A stretch of DNA of 64,000 nucleotides from JALZUR01 sp965205365 (GTDB lineage: Bacteria; Bdellovibrionota; Bdellovibrionia; Bdellovibrionales; UBA1609), in the NCBI GenBank assembly GCA_965205365.1, contig CBDBGT010000013.1, positions 1 to 64,000 on the forward strand. Reading direction: 5' to 3'. Below, piece after piece: positions 36,685 through 46,460 of this stretch (positions are counted from its first letter, which is position 1; each line of letters opens with the position of its first letter). Both the position numbers and the translations under genes were made by a program. Under the pieces are notes generated by a model. That model did not search any database, was not told where the DNA came from, and saw only the letters and a list, made by a program, of their open reading frames with translations.

Positions 36685-39600
36685 ATTTCTACTTAAAAAC
36701 ACTTTATTTGTTCATTATATTACAGTTGTAATCATTGCTTTAGGGGGATACTCGCTACTTAATATGAGAAGAGAGGCTCGACCTGCTGTAAATTTTGATA
36801 GAATTGCAATTACGGTGGCATATAATGGCGCCTCAGCTTTAGACATTGAAGAACTAGTCTTAAAGCCCATAGAAGATAAAATAAATGAAATTGATGGAAT
36901 TCAAGAGTATAGATCTGCAGCTTCTGAAGGAATCGGAACAATTAGTATAAAGATTGACCCTAATTATCCAGAAAAAGAAGACATTATTAATGAGGTTCAA
37001 AGGGCTGTAGATCAAGCCCCTTTGCCTGAAAATGCATTAGACCCAGTGGTTTTAGAGATTAAAGCCAGTAAAATTAATGTTTTTAATTTTTCACTCTTTG
37101 GAGATGTCAATCCTTTAATACTCAGGGCTGAATCAAAGAGACTTGAAAAAAGATTAAAAAAAATCCATGGAGTTTCTATTGTAGAAAGTACGGGTTTTGA
37201 CGATTTAGAATACCGTATTGAAGTAAAACCTGAAGTTTTAAACAATAAATCATTGAGTTTAATTGAAATCATGAGGAGCTTAAAGAATTGGAACAAGGTG
37301 TCCCCTGCAGGCGAAGTTGATATTAAAGGAATGAATTATAGGCTTCGTTTAGATGAACAACTTAAAACAAAAGAAGATATTCAAAATTTAACAATTAGAG
37401 CAAACGATGGGGGCGTAGGTATAAAAATAAAAAATATTGCAACTGTAAGCCTACAGCCTAAAGAAGTTAAACAAGAAACCATAGTCAATGGCAAAACTGG
37501 AATAAATTTTGCCATTTATAAAAATGAATCTGCAGATATTATAACTGTTGTAAAAAATATAAAAAAGTTTTTAAAAAATTATGAATTTCCAGAAGGTATT
37601 AAAGCTGTTCCATATTATGATGATGCTGTCCGAATTGAAAACTCTTTAAAATCTATATTTTTAAATGCTGGATTTGGACTATTTTTAGTTTTGTTTTCCC
37701 TTATGCTCTTTGTAAACACTCGATTGGCTTTAGTTACTGCTGTAAGCATGCCCATAGCTTTTTTCGGTGGCGTAGCGGTGTTGTATGCACTAGGAATGAC
37801 TTTAAACAGTTTAGTTGTTTTAGGTATGGTTGTTGTTTTAGGGATGCTTGTTGATGATGCCATTGTTGTTTCTGAAAATATTTACTCTTATGTTGAAAAA
37901 GGCATGGCCCCAGGAAAGGCTGCAATTAAAGGTGTTTCTGAAGTAGCATCTCCCGTACTTGCGACTATATTAACAACAATTTTTGCTTTTCTACCCATTG
38001 TGTATATGGAAGGAGTAATGGGACAGTTCTTAAAAGTAATTCCTATTACAGTAATATTTATTTTACTGTTTTCACTTTTTGAAGCTCTTTTTATTTTACC
38101 TTGTCATTGTGCCAAATTCTTAAAGAAAAAAACAAACAACTCTTATATAAATGGCCCCATTGAAAAACTAAAAGCAAAATATATTAAGTATATTGAGTGG
38201 GCACTTGCAAAGCCCTTAAACTGTGGCTTAGTAGTACTTTCATTTCTAATATTAGTTTTTTTAACATTTTTTATTGGAAAATCTGTTAAATTTGAACTCT
38301 TTCCACGTTCAGGTGTTGAATATCTAAGTATTTTAAGTGAATTCCCTATTAATACAGCAAAAGAAAAATCAAAAGAACTTTCCATTAAAGTTTATAAAGC
38401 TTTAAATGAAAGTACAGTGTCAAAAGATATTTTTTCCATGAACACATCAATAGGATCTATTTCTAAAGGCGGTATATCAGGAAGTAGAGATCAAGGAAGC
38501 CATTTATCTCAAACAATATTAAGACTGACAGATGATCCTGATTTTATTTATAGAGAAGATAAAGTGGTAAAAGAAATTAAAAAAATTGTAAATGTAATAG
38601 CTAAAAAAGCAGGGGCAAAAACAACAATTTCCATACCAAGAAACGGCCCTCCTGTAGAGGCTGATATTCAGCTTTTGCTAACCTCTGATGAATTTGAACA
38701 AAGTAAGCTTGCCTCTTTAGATGTTGTTAAGTTTTTAAATGCACAAAAGGGAAATCTAAATATTCAATCTGACCTAATGAGTCAAATAAAATATTTTAGA
38801 ATTAAAATTAATAAAAGTCAGGCGATTGAAAGTGGTCTACAGTTTACAGACCTTTCAAGTTCAATTTTTTCTGCTTTTTATGGAATTTCTGCAACTAAAA
38901 CAAGATTAGCTGATGATGAAGTCGATATTGTTGTATCTTTAAATAAAAATGATCGACAGAATTTAGAAAATTTAAAAAATCTTCTTTTCCTAAATACACA
39001 CGCAACCCTGGTTCCCTTAAAAAGCTTTGCTCAAGTGCAAATGGTGTCTTCAATACCTTCTATTCAAAGGCTTAATGGAAGCCGAGCAATTAGTATATTT
39101 GGTGATGTAGATGAGAAAATTACATCTACTACAAGTGCCAATACCGCTCTTAAAGAAAAAATAAAAGATTTTAAAATAAAATACCCTTCTGTAGACTTTA
39201 CAGTTAGTGGATCGGATAAACAAAGAATAGACACACTTAAAGAAACAGGTGCCCTTTATATATTTTCATTAATTGCAATATTTATTGTCATTAGTTTAAG
39301 TTTTAACTCCATAGGCTTTCCATTTTTAGTTCTTTTTGCAATTCCTTTTGGAATCATTGGTGTAGTTTGGGCTCTATTCTTACACAACGCACCTTTATCA
39401 CTAATGGGTATTGTTGGAGTTATTGGCTTATCCGGTGTTGTGGTAAATGGATCTATTATTCTCATTCAATTTCTATTAGAAGAGTTAAAAACAGGAGTGG
39501 ATCTAAAAGAGGCTATTATTAAAGCTGTTCAAAGAAGGTTTAGACCTATTATAATTACATCTGTAACAACTCTTCTTGGACTAGCTCCAACCATTTATTC

Positions 39601-39736
39601 TGCTGGTGGAAAAGACACATTTATCCAACCTTTAGCATTGTCTTTAGGCTGGGGACTTCTTGTTTCAACAGCTTTAACCTTATTTTTATTACCGAATTTT
39701 ATTTATATTTTATCTGTTAAATTTATTAAAAAATAA
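36668..39736 (+). CDS. RND-family efflux transporter (AcrB/HAE-type permease)
   Basis: 1022 aa; TTG start at 36668 preceded by AGGAGA, overlapping the TolC gene. Inner-membrane proton antiporter. Twelve transmembrane segments in two groups (first helix near 10-30; cluster from about 335 to 480; second from about 850). The proton-relay Asp pair is in VVVLGMLVDDAIVVSENIYS, and a typical periplasmic ALVTAVSMPIAFFGG stretch follows TM2. Periplasmic porter domains contain VNFDRIAITVAYNGASALDI. It has no membrane-fusion protein gene next to it, unlike most acrAB-tolC loci; the adaptor must come from elsewhere or the pump works without one. Substrate unknown. Confidence 0.92.
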   Translation: MQSLIKFLLKNTLFVHYITVVIIALGGYSLLNMRREARPAVNFDRIAITVAYNGASALDIEELVLKPIEDKINEIDGIQEYRSAASEGIGTISIKIDPNYPEKEDIINEVQRAVDQAPLPENALDPVVLEIKASKINVFNFSLFGDVNPLILRAESKRLEKRLKKIHGVSIVESTGFDDLEYRIEVKPEVLNNKSLSLIEIMRSLKNWNKVSPAGEVDIKGMNYRLRLDEQLKTKEDIQNLTIRANDGGVGIKIKNIATVSLQPKEVKQETIVNGKTGINFAIYKNESADIITVVKNIKKFLKNYEFPEGIKAVPYYDDAVRIENSLKSIFLNAGFGLFLVLFSLMLFVNTRLALVTAVSMPIAFFGGVAVLYALGMTLNSLVVLGMVVVLGMLVDDAIVVSENIYSYVEKGMAPGKAAIKGVSEVASPVLATILTTIFAFLPIVYMEGVMGQFLKVIPITVIFILLFSLFEALFILPCHCAKFLKKKTNNSYINGPIEKLKAKYIKYIEWALAKPLNCGLVVLSFLILVFLTFFIGKSVKFELFPRSGVEYLSILSEFPINTAKEKSKELSIKVYKALNESTVSKDIFSMNTSIGSISKGGISGSRDQGSHLSQTILRLTDDPDFIYREDKVVKEIKKIVNVIAKKAGAKTTISIPRNGPPVEADIQLLLTSDEFEQSKLASLDVVKFLNAQKGNLNIQSDLMSQIKYFRIKINKSQAIESGLQFTDLSSSIFSAFYGISATKTRLADDEVDIVVSLNKNDRQNLENLKNLLFLNTHATLVPLKSFAQVQMVSSIPSIQRLNGSRAISIFGDVDEKITSTTSANTALKEKIKDFKIKYPSVDFTVSGSDKQRIDTLKETGALYIFSLIAIFIVISLSFNSIGFPFLVLFAIPFGIIGVVWALFLHNAPLSLMGIVGVIGLSGVVVNGSIILIQFLLEELKTGVDLKEAIIKAVQRRFRPIIITSVTTLLGLAPTIYSAGGKDTFIQPLALSLGWGLLVSTALTLFLLPNFIYILSVKFIKK

Positions 39737-40068
39737 CTGGTATTTATACAGTGCTCACCCTTGCCAACCTTTTAAAGTGTTAAGGATAGCTTACACCAAG
39801 GCTAACTGAGTTTATTCCATCATAAATCCACATTCACCTTAGCAAGAACAAGTATAATTTTTGAAGTCAAAAACCCTTAAAATATACAATCCTGTTAATT
39901 CAATATGAATTCTTCTAAATGGAACACTAAAACTTTTCTTACAATATTTAAAAAAAGTTTTAAATTATTTCATTCATAGTAAAGTTTATTACTACCTTTA
40001 ATCATTTTTTTAGACCTTTTTTTAAAAAAGCTTTCAAAAAGGATTTTTAACCCTCTTACAATATAAAA
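39737..40068. other. 332-bp gap between convergent genes
   Basis: The RND gene (plus) and the coiled-coil gene (minus) converge here. The sequence is AT-rich with no open frame of note. A weak CCTTTTT...AAAAAGG pairing at about 40013-40043 could help termination but lacks a GC stem. No repeat or RNA motif recognised. Confidence 0.6.
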
Positions 40069-40701
40069 CTAGTCTCGAATTTTCTCAAATGTTAAAAGTG
40101 TTTTCCTAACTCCTTTAAGCTCACTAGACCATTTTTTTGTTTCTTTTTTATAAATTTCTTTTTTTTCCATCCACTTACTACGTTCCTGAAGAGCTTCATC
40201 TTGACGATGGTCAATGTCTTCTATTACTGAAGCAACTGCTCTTTGCTTCTCTTTCCAAGCACTAACTTCAGCCTCAGCCTTTTGAATTTCAACATTATAA
40301 GAAGCAATAAACTTTTTTCTCTCATTAGTGTTGTCTCTAATACCTTGAATTATCTCTTCAAGCTTTTTAACAGCCTCTTCTTCTTTTAAAATATTAGACT
40401 CTTCCCCTGCAATAAATTCATTATACTTACCTATGACTTTCTTATAAACCAAAGAATTTAGATTGGCTCTTTTTGTGTCCCTTAAAGCTTGTTTTTTAAG
40501 GCCTCTAAGTTCGTTTATAACCCGTGTAGTTTCATTAAAGTTTTTTACTGAAATCTTAAAATTACTTTTAAATTGATTAAAATTATTCTCTGCATTTTTA
40601 ACATTCTTATTAAGAAGGCTCATTTTTCCATCAATATCAGCCTTAGAATATCCATTGCTAGCAAAAAAAACTGTAACTACAAATATAATTATTTTTTTCA
40701 T
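40069..40701 (-). CDS. Exported coiled-coil protein, last gene of the Agl/Glt-like operon
   Basis: 210 aa. Signal peptide MKKIIIFVVTVFFASNGYS. The rest is strongly charged and helical with few prolines or glycines (for example NAENNFNQFKSNFKISVKNF, KLEEIIQGIRDNTNERKKF), predicting a long coiled coil in the periplasm. No domain recognised. It starts 15 bp after the 728-aa TPR gene and ends the operon. It may be a periplasmic rod or spacer in the envelope machine; this is inference from position. Confidence 0.7.
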   Translation of the reverse strand: MKKIIIFVVTVFFASNGYSKADIDGKMSLLNKNVKNAENNFNQFKSNFKISVKNFNETTRVINELRGLKKQALRDTKRANLNSLVYKKVIGKYNEFIAGEESNILKEEEAVKKLEEIIQGIRDNTNERKKFIASYNVEIQKAEAEVSAWKEKQRAVASVIEDIDHRQDEALQERSKWMEKKEIYKKETKKWSSELKGVRKTLLTFEKIRD

Positions 40702-40716
40702 ATTATCAATCCTTTG

Positions 40717-42939
40717 TTATTTTCTTGGGCATAAATTTGTTAAACTTGATTTAAAATTTCCAACTTCATCTTGCCAAAACTCACCTTTAAACTCCCAGCC
40801 ATAACTCTTCTTAGAACGTACTTTAGCAGGCTTTCTACTGCTACCAGCACTTTCATTAATGTTTCCACCAGCAACACGATATCTAATATTTTTTCCCGAA
40901 TTAGCAAATATCTCATACCTTAAAAGGTCGTTGTTTCTTAAAACCGTCTCAAGTCTAGTGTCAATATTGCCCAGACTTTCTTCAAGAGCCTTCTCTGCCT
41001 GAATCAAGTAATCATCCCTCATTTTCTCCGCACGCTCAACAGCATCTCCATTAGCCTTCTTATAAGCAACAATACCTTTATCAAAAAGCTTAATTCTATA
41101 ATTTAACGAAAAACCTTCATTAAAAATTGATTTTCTTTTTTTCTTTAATGTTTTTGCAACTTTTAATTTATTGTTTTTTAAAGCTTTCCCCTCTTTAACC
41201 CTTAATTTTTTTGACTCTTTTGTCAGTTTAGCAATTTCATCTTTAAGTATTTTTCTTTTGTCCATAATATTAACGGCAAAAGCTCTAAAAATCGGAATTT
41301 CATCAACAATATTATTTAGTTTCATTTGAGTCATTAAAAAATCTCTATCTCTTCCCATTTCTCTTATGGTTGAAGCTGGAAGCGTATTAAATTCATATAA
41401 TTTTTCACTATTTGCTTTTAAATAGCCTAGTAAGGTTTCATAGTGATTTTTTTTCTCTTCTAAAAAACTCATCACTTTTCTTTTTTGATCTGGATATTCT
41501 GTCTCAAGATATCCTAATGTTGAGTTTGCATCTCCAAACTGACATAAATTTAAATATCCAATAGTTCTTATAACATAGGATTCTGGTATAAACGCATCTT
41601 TAAAAAATGGTGAGTGCAGAGTAAACATATTGCCAATTGCTCCAGAAAAATCACCAAGTTTTATTTGAGCCCAGCCTTTTTCTATCAAACTGTCTACCCA
41701 CAAAGGATGCTCTCTAGAAACTAATTCATAATTTTTAATAGCTTTTTTATAATCACCTCTTTCAAACTGAAACCTTGCTAAAGTCACATTAATCAGTGAA
41801 TTAAAATCACTACTTTGATTTCGAGACTTTAAATACTCAGTCTTTAAATTTTCCATGGTTTTTATTCCTTGAGGTAAACGCCCACTCATATATTGGGCCG
41901 TGCTTAGAATAAATTTAGCATCATATTTGTCTTCAGATTCATGGCTTACACTTTTTGCATGTGCTTCAGCTCTCCTATATTTTTCATTGATAAAGTTACC
42001 TTTTGCTAGAATATAGTTATACTTATCTTTTTGTTTTTGATCCAGCTTATCATAAACTTTTTTAGGAGTTAACTCTTTTGCAATAATGCCCTCATAACCT
42101 TGAGGAAGATCTGTAAGAATTTTATCAACAGCTTTTTTTATATAATAATCTGTACTTGTACCAATAACTTGTGACAACAATGGAATTGATTCTGAAAACA
42201 TTTTATAATCATGCAAACACATTCCTTTATAAAATTTTACTCTATTATCTACTGTAACTTTGTCTTCTAAAAATTGTGCTATTGGCACTACCTCTTGACA
42301 AGATTTTTTTTCTTCAAATAAAATATCAGCAGCCAATAGGTCATGATCCTTTGCCTCTCTTAAATACATAGGTAAAATATTAAACTTAAAATTATCTTCA
42401 GCAAGGAATTGAATTTGATCAATGTCATTTTGAACTACTACTTTTTTATTAATTTCTTTTAAATTTATTTTTCTTACTTTTGCCATACTTATATTAAAAT
42501 TTATTTTTTTCTTAAGATTTCTCAACATATCTGGAATACTTTTACTTTTAAGACTAATGGGTTTAATTGATTGATAATTACCTAAACTCCAGCCTATATT
42601 TCTTCTTTTTAAAATTTTTTCTCTACCAAAGGTGTATTTAGGAATAGAGTATATTTTTAACTTTTTAAGTTTTCTTATAAGTTGACTTGTTTTATTTTGT
42701 GATGCTTTTTCTCCATCTTTCCATAGTGAATCTAAGGCAGTAGATTTTTCCCCAGTCTTATTATATATGGGAATGATAAACTTATCCGAAACCTGACCAG
42801 GAGTTAAAACATCAAAACTTGGCTGATTTTTCATTTCACCTAGTTCAACATAGTTTTCTGAAGAAACATCATAGGCATAAGCTTGTGAAGCTAAAAAGTA
42901 CATAAATCCTGTATATATAATTCTCTTTAAAAATTCCAG
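40717..42939 (-). CDS. Periplasmic TPR protein of the Agl/Glt-like operon
   Basis: About 728-740 aa. The first ATG is 42901-42903, giving MYFLASQAYA, too short for a good signal. A CTG at 42937-42939, 6 bases after GGGAG, gives LEFLKRIIYTGFMYFLASQAYA, a normal signal peptide, so a non-ATG start is likely. TPR-type repeats occupy about 200-460 (for example FNSLINVTLARFQFERGDYK, SLIEKGWAQIKLGDFSGAIG, IRTIGYLNLCQFGDANSTLG). A Lys-rich coiled segment (560-640) and a Gly/Ser region precede a C-terminal GEFWQDEVGNFKSSLTNLCP. It resembles the large TPR scaffold proteins of gliding complexes. Exact homologue not determined. Confidence 0.75.
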   Translation of the reverse strand: MEFLKRIIYTGFMYFLASQAYAYDVSSENYVELGEMKNQPSFDVLTPGQVSDKFIIPIYNKTGEKSTALDSLWKDGEKASQNKTSQLIRKLKKLKIYSIPKYTFGREKILKRRNIGWSLGNYQSIKPISLKSKSIPDMLRNLKKKINFNISMAKVRKINLKEINKKVVVQNDIDQIQFLAEDNFKFNILPMYLREAKDHDLLAADILFEEKKSCQEVVPIAQFLEDKVTVDNRVKFYKGMCLHDYKMFSESIPLLSQVIGTSTDYYIKKAVDKILTDLPQGYEGIIAKELTPKKVYDKLDQKQKDKYNYILAKGNFINEKYRRAEAHAKSVSHESEDKYDAKFILSTAQYMSGRLPQGIKTMENLKTEYLKSRNQSSDFNSLINVTLARFQFERGDYKKAIKNYELVSREHPLWVDSLIEKGWAQIKLGDFSGAIGNMFTLHSPFFKDAFIPESYVIRTIGYLNLCQFGDANSTLGYLETEYPDQKRKVMSFLEEKKNHYETLLGYLKANSEKLYEFNTLPASTIREMGRDRDFLMTQMKLNNIVDEIPIFRAFAVNIMDKRKILKDEIAKLTKESKKLRVKEGKALKNNKLKVAKTLKKKRKSIFNEGFSLNYRIKLFDKGIVAYKKANGDAVERAEKMRDDYLIQAEKALEESLGNIDTRLETVLRNNDLLRYEIFANSGKNIRYRVAGGNINESAGSSRKPAKVRSKKSYGWEFKGEFWQDEVGNFKSSLTNLCPRK

Positions 42940-42967
42940 ATCAATCTCCCTACATTAGTTTTTTACT

Positions 42968-43714
42968 TTAAAACAAATACGTCAGCCCCAAGTTAAGTGA
43001 AATAGTATCTTCTTGGCGATCTCTTATAAACTGACCTGTATTTGCACGACCGCCTTCTATAATTTCTTGAGAGTAAAACCTATGCTTATAGTCTGCTCTT
43101 AAAAGTAGTTTTTTAGACATGTAAAAACTTTGGCTAATATCAAAACCAAGTGCTAAAGCTTTTTTTACAGGCTCTGCCGTATCTGTTCTTAATTGCTGCT
43201 CATATTCAATGGTGCCGACACTCAAACCTAAACTTAAATCAAAATATACAATTCTACTTCCTAAAAAACTCATCTTTGCATAAAAAGGTATCCATCTTGC
43301 TGTTAGGCCATAATAAGATATACTTTTACCATGGTTTGCCCATGCACCACTGCGTTCCCCAATATTTCGAATTTCTTCAACAAGCTTATTGTCGTTTAAA
43401 AAAATTTCTTGATATTCTAATTCAAACCCATACCTATCATTAAAGTAATACCCCAGAGCCGTACTCAGTCCAAAGCCTTCAGAGTACTCTTCATTAAGCA
43501 TTAAAGCTGGTATTAAACTAAAGGATAGCTTTCTTGTTTTTGTATAAGTTCTATTTTGAATAACTTTAAATTTTTTATCCTTTGGAGCCCAGTACCTTTT
43601 TTCTAAATTACGAACATCTACCTTTTGAGGGGATGCGTTTTTTGTACTTTGAGCCAAGGCTGGGACAGCAAAACTTATCAATACTATTACTACTGCCTTA
43701 TATATCCATTTCAT
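42968..43714 (-). CDS. Outer-membrane beta-barrel protein of the myxo-type
   Basis: 248 aa. Signal peptide MKWIYKAVVIVLISFAVPALA. From about 60 onward it alternates aromatic and polar strands (LSFSLIPALMLNEEYSEGFG, YYFNDRYGFELEYQEIF, SYYGLTARWIPFYAKMSFLG, LLLRADYKHRFYSQEII) and ends DTISLNLGLTYLF, a classic barrel C-terminus with terminal Phe. It fits the outer-membrane barrel family (OMP_myx_plus type) linked to AgmX/TonB-like genes. The start overlaps the FHA-TonB stop by 4 bases (ATGA). It likely forms the outer-membrane part of the complex, like GltA/B/H. Confidence 0.82.
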   Translation of the reverse strand: MKWIYKAVVIVLISFAVPALAQSTKNASPQKVDVRNLEKRYWAPKDKKFKVIQNRTYTKTRKLSFSLIPALMLNEEYSEGFGLSTALGYYFNDRYGFELEYQEIFLNDNKLVEEIRNIGERSGAWANHGKSISYYGLTARWIPFYAKMSFLGSRIVYFDLSLGLSVGTIEYEQQLRTDTAEPVKKALALGFDISQSFYMSKKLLLRADYKHRFYSQEIIEGGRANTGQFIRDRQEDTISLNLGLTYLF

Positions 43715-45273
43715 CTCTTACTCCTACACTTTTGTTTATTAGTCGATGTAAAATGAAAAGGATAAGAAACTGCTACCTCAGAACCTCCCTTTGGTAGCGG
43801 AAACACCCATTTCTTAATCTTTCTCAAAATACAACCCTCTGTTAATGGATTTTTCATGGTTGTTGATTTAACCCTTTGTGTTATTACTCTACCTTGGGGA
43901 GAAACCACAAATTCAACTTTAATATTTCCATAAAGGCATGGCTTTGCTGGCAATTGTCTTTCATAACAATATTTTATTGCGCCTAAATTGTCTTTAACTA
44001 CTCTAGCTATTTGCTTCGCCGTTAGACCACCCTCTACCTCAGTTTCCTCGTCTAAAACCCCTACTGTAGCTGATCCAATGCCAGCTCCAGACAACCCACC
44101 AAGACTCGAGGAAACCCTGTTTCCACCAGCCTCTCCATTTGTTGAAACCACTCCCACTCTAAAAGAACCTTTTTTTGTGGCATCACCAATCTTAGCACTA
44201 TTTTTAACATCACTAATGGAAGCAAATGCTCTACCGCTCTTCCCAGAACTCGCCTTTACACCACTAGACTTTATGAGTCTTGCATTACTTGATGCTCTTT
44301 GTGAAACCTTGCTAACTAAAGCACTTAGCCCTGATGTTTTAATACTCGAAACTACTCTACCTACTTTAGCTTTTATTACTTGGTTCCTTCTAGATGGAGC
44401 AAGTTTTGTTAACTTTTTTTCTAAATTTGTTATTTTCGGTGTGATCTTTTTAGTTTTTACTACTTTATTAATTTTTTTCTCCTCTAATTTTTTAGTGAGA
44501 ACAACTGATTTTTTTCTTTGTTTTTCAATGGTTTTTTGATCAAAAATTAATTTTGTATACTGGTTATCTTTAAGGCCACCAGGATCTGAGTTTAGTGCTT
44601 TAGGAATAATATACAACGAAAGAAGGAATAAACACGCTAAACCAGCAGCATGACTAAACGGTTTTATTAAATCTTTTGGAAATATAGCCCAAATAGATTT
44701 TTCTTTATTTTCAAATTTTGCTGATCGAACAAGTCTGTTTTTAACAACATAATCACCCATCTTGTTTTCAATCCAGTCAGCATTAACAGGGGCCTTAATA
44801 TTGATCAATTCTCGCCCATAAGAAATCTCTAAATCTTTTTTAGGTTTTTCAAGATAAGACTCTACAAGTTTACTCTGATAAAATATTGCAATTTGTTGAT
44901 ATACAGCAACTCTATCACCTGGAATATCAATTTTTTTAGATTCTTTAAAAACTTTATCATCAATAACTGCAATGGGTTCAACACTTAAGTTATGTCCTCC
45001 AATACAAATATCCATTGAACTGTTGACTTCATTTTCTAAAATCGGCTTATTTTGAAACCAAGTACCAGTTTCACTTCCTAAATCAATTATATTCCAAATA
45101 CCATTTCTTATTTCAAAAGCAGCATGTATAGGAGAAATATCATCTCCTATAATTCGAATATTAGCTTTTTTACTTGAACCTATAACAAAAACATCGGATT
45201 TAAAATCTGGTTTAACCCTAAACCTATTAATCACCTTTCCGTTAAGCTCATGCTTTATTAACAATTCTTTCAT
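43711..45273 (-). CDS. FHA-domain, TonB-like protein (GltG/AgmX-type)
   Basis: 520 aa. Cytoplasmic FHA domain at about 25-98 (VIGSSKKANIRI, SPIHAAFEIRNG, GSETGTWFQNK), which binds phosphothreonine. One membrane helix at about 208-226 (HAAGLACLFLLSLYIIP). A long basic Lys-rich stretch and a Ser/Gly-rich periplasmic linker (240-410) lead to an AgmX/PglI C-terminal domain (about 420-515): GGLTAKQIARVVKDNLGAIK, YCYERQLPAKPCLYGNIKVE, GCILRKIKKWVFPLPKGG, a TonB-like fold. The layout matches GltG of Myxococcus, which links the inner-membrane motor to the outer membrane. Two Cys pairs in the C-domain may form disulphides. Confidence 0.85.
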   Translation of the reverse strand: MKELLIKHELNGKVINRFRVKPDFKSDVFVIGSSKKANIRIIGDDISPIHAAFEIRNGIWNIIDLGSETGTWFQNKPILENEVNSSMDICIGGHNLSVEPIAVIDDKVFKESKKIDIPGDRVAVYQQIAIFYQSKLVESYLEKPKKDLEISYGRELINIKAPVNADWIENKMGDYVVKNRLVRSAKFENKEKSIWAIFPKDLIKPFSHAAGLACLFLLSLYIIPKALNSDPGGLKDNQYTKLIFDQKTIEKQRKKSVVLTKKLEEKKINKVVKTKKITPKITNLEKKLTKLAPSRRNQVIKAKVGRVVSSIKTSGLSALVSKVSQRASSNARLIKSSGVKASSGKSGRAFASISDVKNSAKIGDATKKGSFRVGVVSTNGEAGGNRVSSSLGGLSGAGIGSATVGVLDEETEVEGGLTAKQIARVVKDNLGAIKYCYERQLPAKPCLYGNIKVEFVVSPQGRVITQRVKSTTMKNPLTEGCILRKIKKWVFPLPKGGSEVAVSYPFHFTSTNKQKCRSKR

Positions 45274-45276
45274 ACC

Positions 45277-45531
45277 TTACCTCAAAAAATGCACAGTCTT
45301 TTTAATTTCTTTATTCATTTCTTTCTTTTTTTCGTACAAAGGAAGAAAATCTACACCACTTTTTTGAAGAACATAATCTCCTGTAGGAGATCTTACTTCA
45401 CCATCAATATTAACACCTTCTAAATCTATAGTTTGTCTTTTATTTTTCTTAGCATATGAAATCAATGGAATGATAAAAATAAAAGAAAGTATTAAGAAAA
45501 ATATAGGCACAATGCTACTTAGTTTTTTCAT
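45277..45531 (-). CDS. Small membrane-anchored protein of the Agl/Glt-like operon
   Basis: 84 aa. One hydrophobic segment (IVPIFFLILSFIFIIPLISY, about 7-26) is followed by a basic turn and a ~55-residue exported tail (DLEGVNIDGEVRSPTGDYVL). The tail resembles the IDGE/GE-V-R pattern found in small Bdellovibrio proteins beside FHA-TonB genes; family otherwise unrecognised. It overlaps the TPR lipoprotein by 17 bases and lies 3 bp before the FHA gene, so it is a genuine operon member. Confidence 0.72.
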   Translation of the reverse strand: MKKLSSIVPIFFLILSFIFIIPLISYAKKNKRQTIDLEGVNIDGEVRSPTGDYVLQKSGVDFLPLYEKKKEMNKEIKKTVHFLR

Positions 45532-46459
45532 TTTTACCTCTCTTATTTTCTCTAATTTTAGCTTCTACTATTTTAAGGTCAGCCCTTATTTTTTCATCTG
45601 AAAGGGAGGCCAGACTTCGACCCTTTCTTCTTTGTACTATTGCTTTTTCTAAATAAACCTTTGCATTACTCCAATTTTTTAAGTTTTTATATGACAACCC
45701 TAATTTATAAAACAATGAAGCATTTAACTTCGACCTTAAAGCCGCAGCTTTATAGTGCTTAATACTTTCCTGATAGTTTCCCAAGTAGAAATTAGACTCC
45801 CCCATTGCTGCCCTATATCCAGCATCTTTGTGATTGTATTTAAAAATTTTCTTATAAAACTTAAGTGCTTCTTTAAAATCTCTGTCTCTATAATGAATAT
45901 TTCCTAAAAAGAAAAGTGCGTCATAATTTTTAGGATCTAACTTCACCACTTTTTTCATCATTTCATAGGCCATAGACTCATTTTTAGCCAACCACAAAAC
46001 CCTAGCTTTTTGAAAAATAATTATAGTATTCTGTGGAGCTTTTTTTAGCGCTAAATCAACCATCCAAATAGCTCGAGTAAGATCACCCTCTTGTTCAGCT
46101 ATAATGCTTCTATAATATGGCCCCCAGGGAGCTTTTAAATGGTTATGTGAAAGTTTATTGGCAACAACTGATAAAGCACTCCAGTTCTTTTTTTTAATGC
46201 AAGAATAACCTATTTCTAGCATACGTCTCCAATTTTTATTATCTACATCTCCATATTCTTTACAAGAAACTCGAGCTCTTAAATTTCTAAGATTTGAGGA
46301 TGCTTTAATACCACTGCTGTATACAGTATCTATTTTCTTAACGTCTTGAAAACCTTTCTTAACACCATTTAAAATCTTAACATTATCTATTTGACTAGAT
46401 GGGCCTGTAGCACACCCTAAGATAAAAATAAATCCTAATGATATCATACTGTATTTCAT
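45515..46459 (-). CDS. TPR lipoprotein (GltE/AglT-like)
   Basis: 314 aa. Lipoprotein signal MKYSMISLGFIFILGC (Cys16). At least four TPR units lie between about 95 and 285: TRAIWMVDLALKKAPQNTII, MAYEMMKKVVKLDPKNYDAL, EALKFYKKIFKYNHKDAGYR, ESIKHYKAAALRSKLNASLF, and NAKVYLEKAIVQRR. It is expected in the periplasm, anchored to outer or inner membrane, as a protein-protein scaffold. It starts 1 bp after the 973-aa TPR stop. The counterpart in Myxococcus is proposed from layout only. Confidence 0.8.
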   Translation of the reverse strand: MKYSMISLGFIFILGCATGPSSQIDNVKILNGVKKGFQDVKKIDTVYSSGIKASSNLRNLRARVSCKEYGDVDNKNWRRMLEIGYSCIKKKNWSALSVVANKLSHNHLKAPWGPYYRSIIAEQEGDLTRAIWMVDLALKKAPQNTIIIFQKARVLWLAKNESMAYEMMKKVVKLDPKNYDALFFLGNIHYRDRDFKEALKFYKKIFKYNHKDAGYRAAMGESNFYLGNYQESIKHYKAAALRSKLNASLFYKLGLSYKNLKNWSNAKVYLEKAIVQRRKGRSLASLSDEKIRADLKIVEAKIRENKRGKNEKTK

Positions 46460-46460
46460 T

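Noticed and set aside
43988..44539. 183-codon open frame on the plus strand
   Set aside because: It lies antisense to the FHA-TonB gene, whose domains are clear; the frame is a shadow of its Ser/Thr/Gly-rich coding strand.
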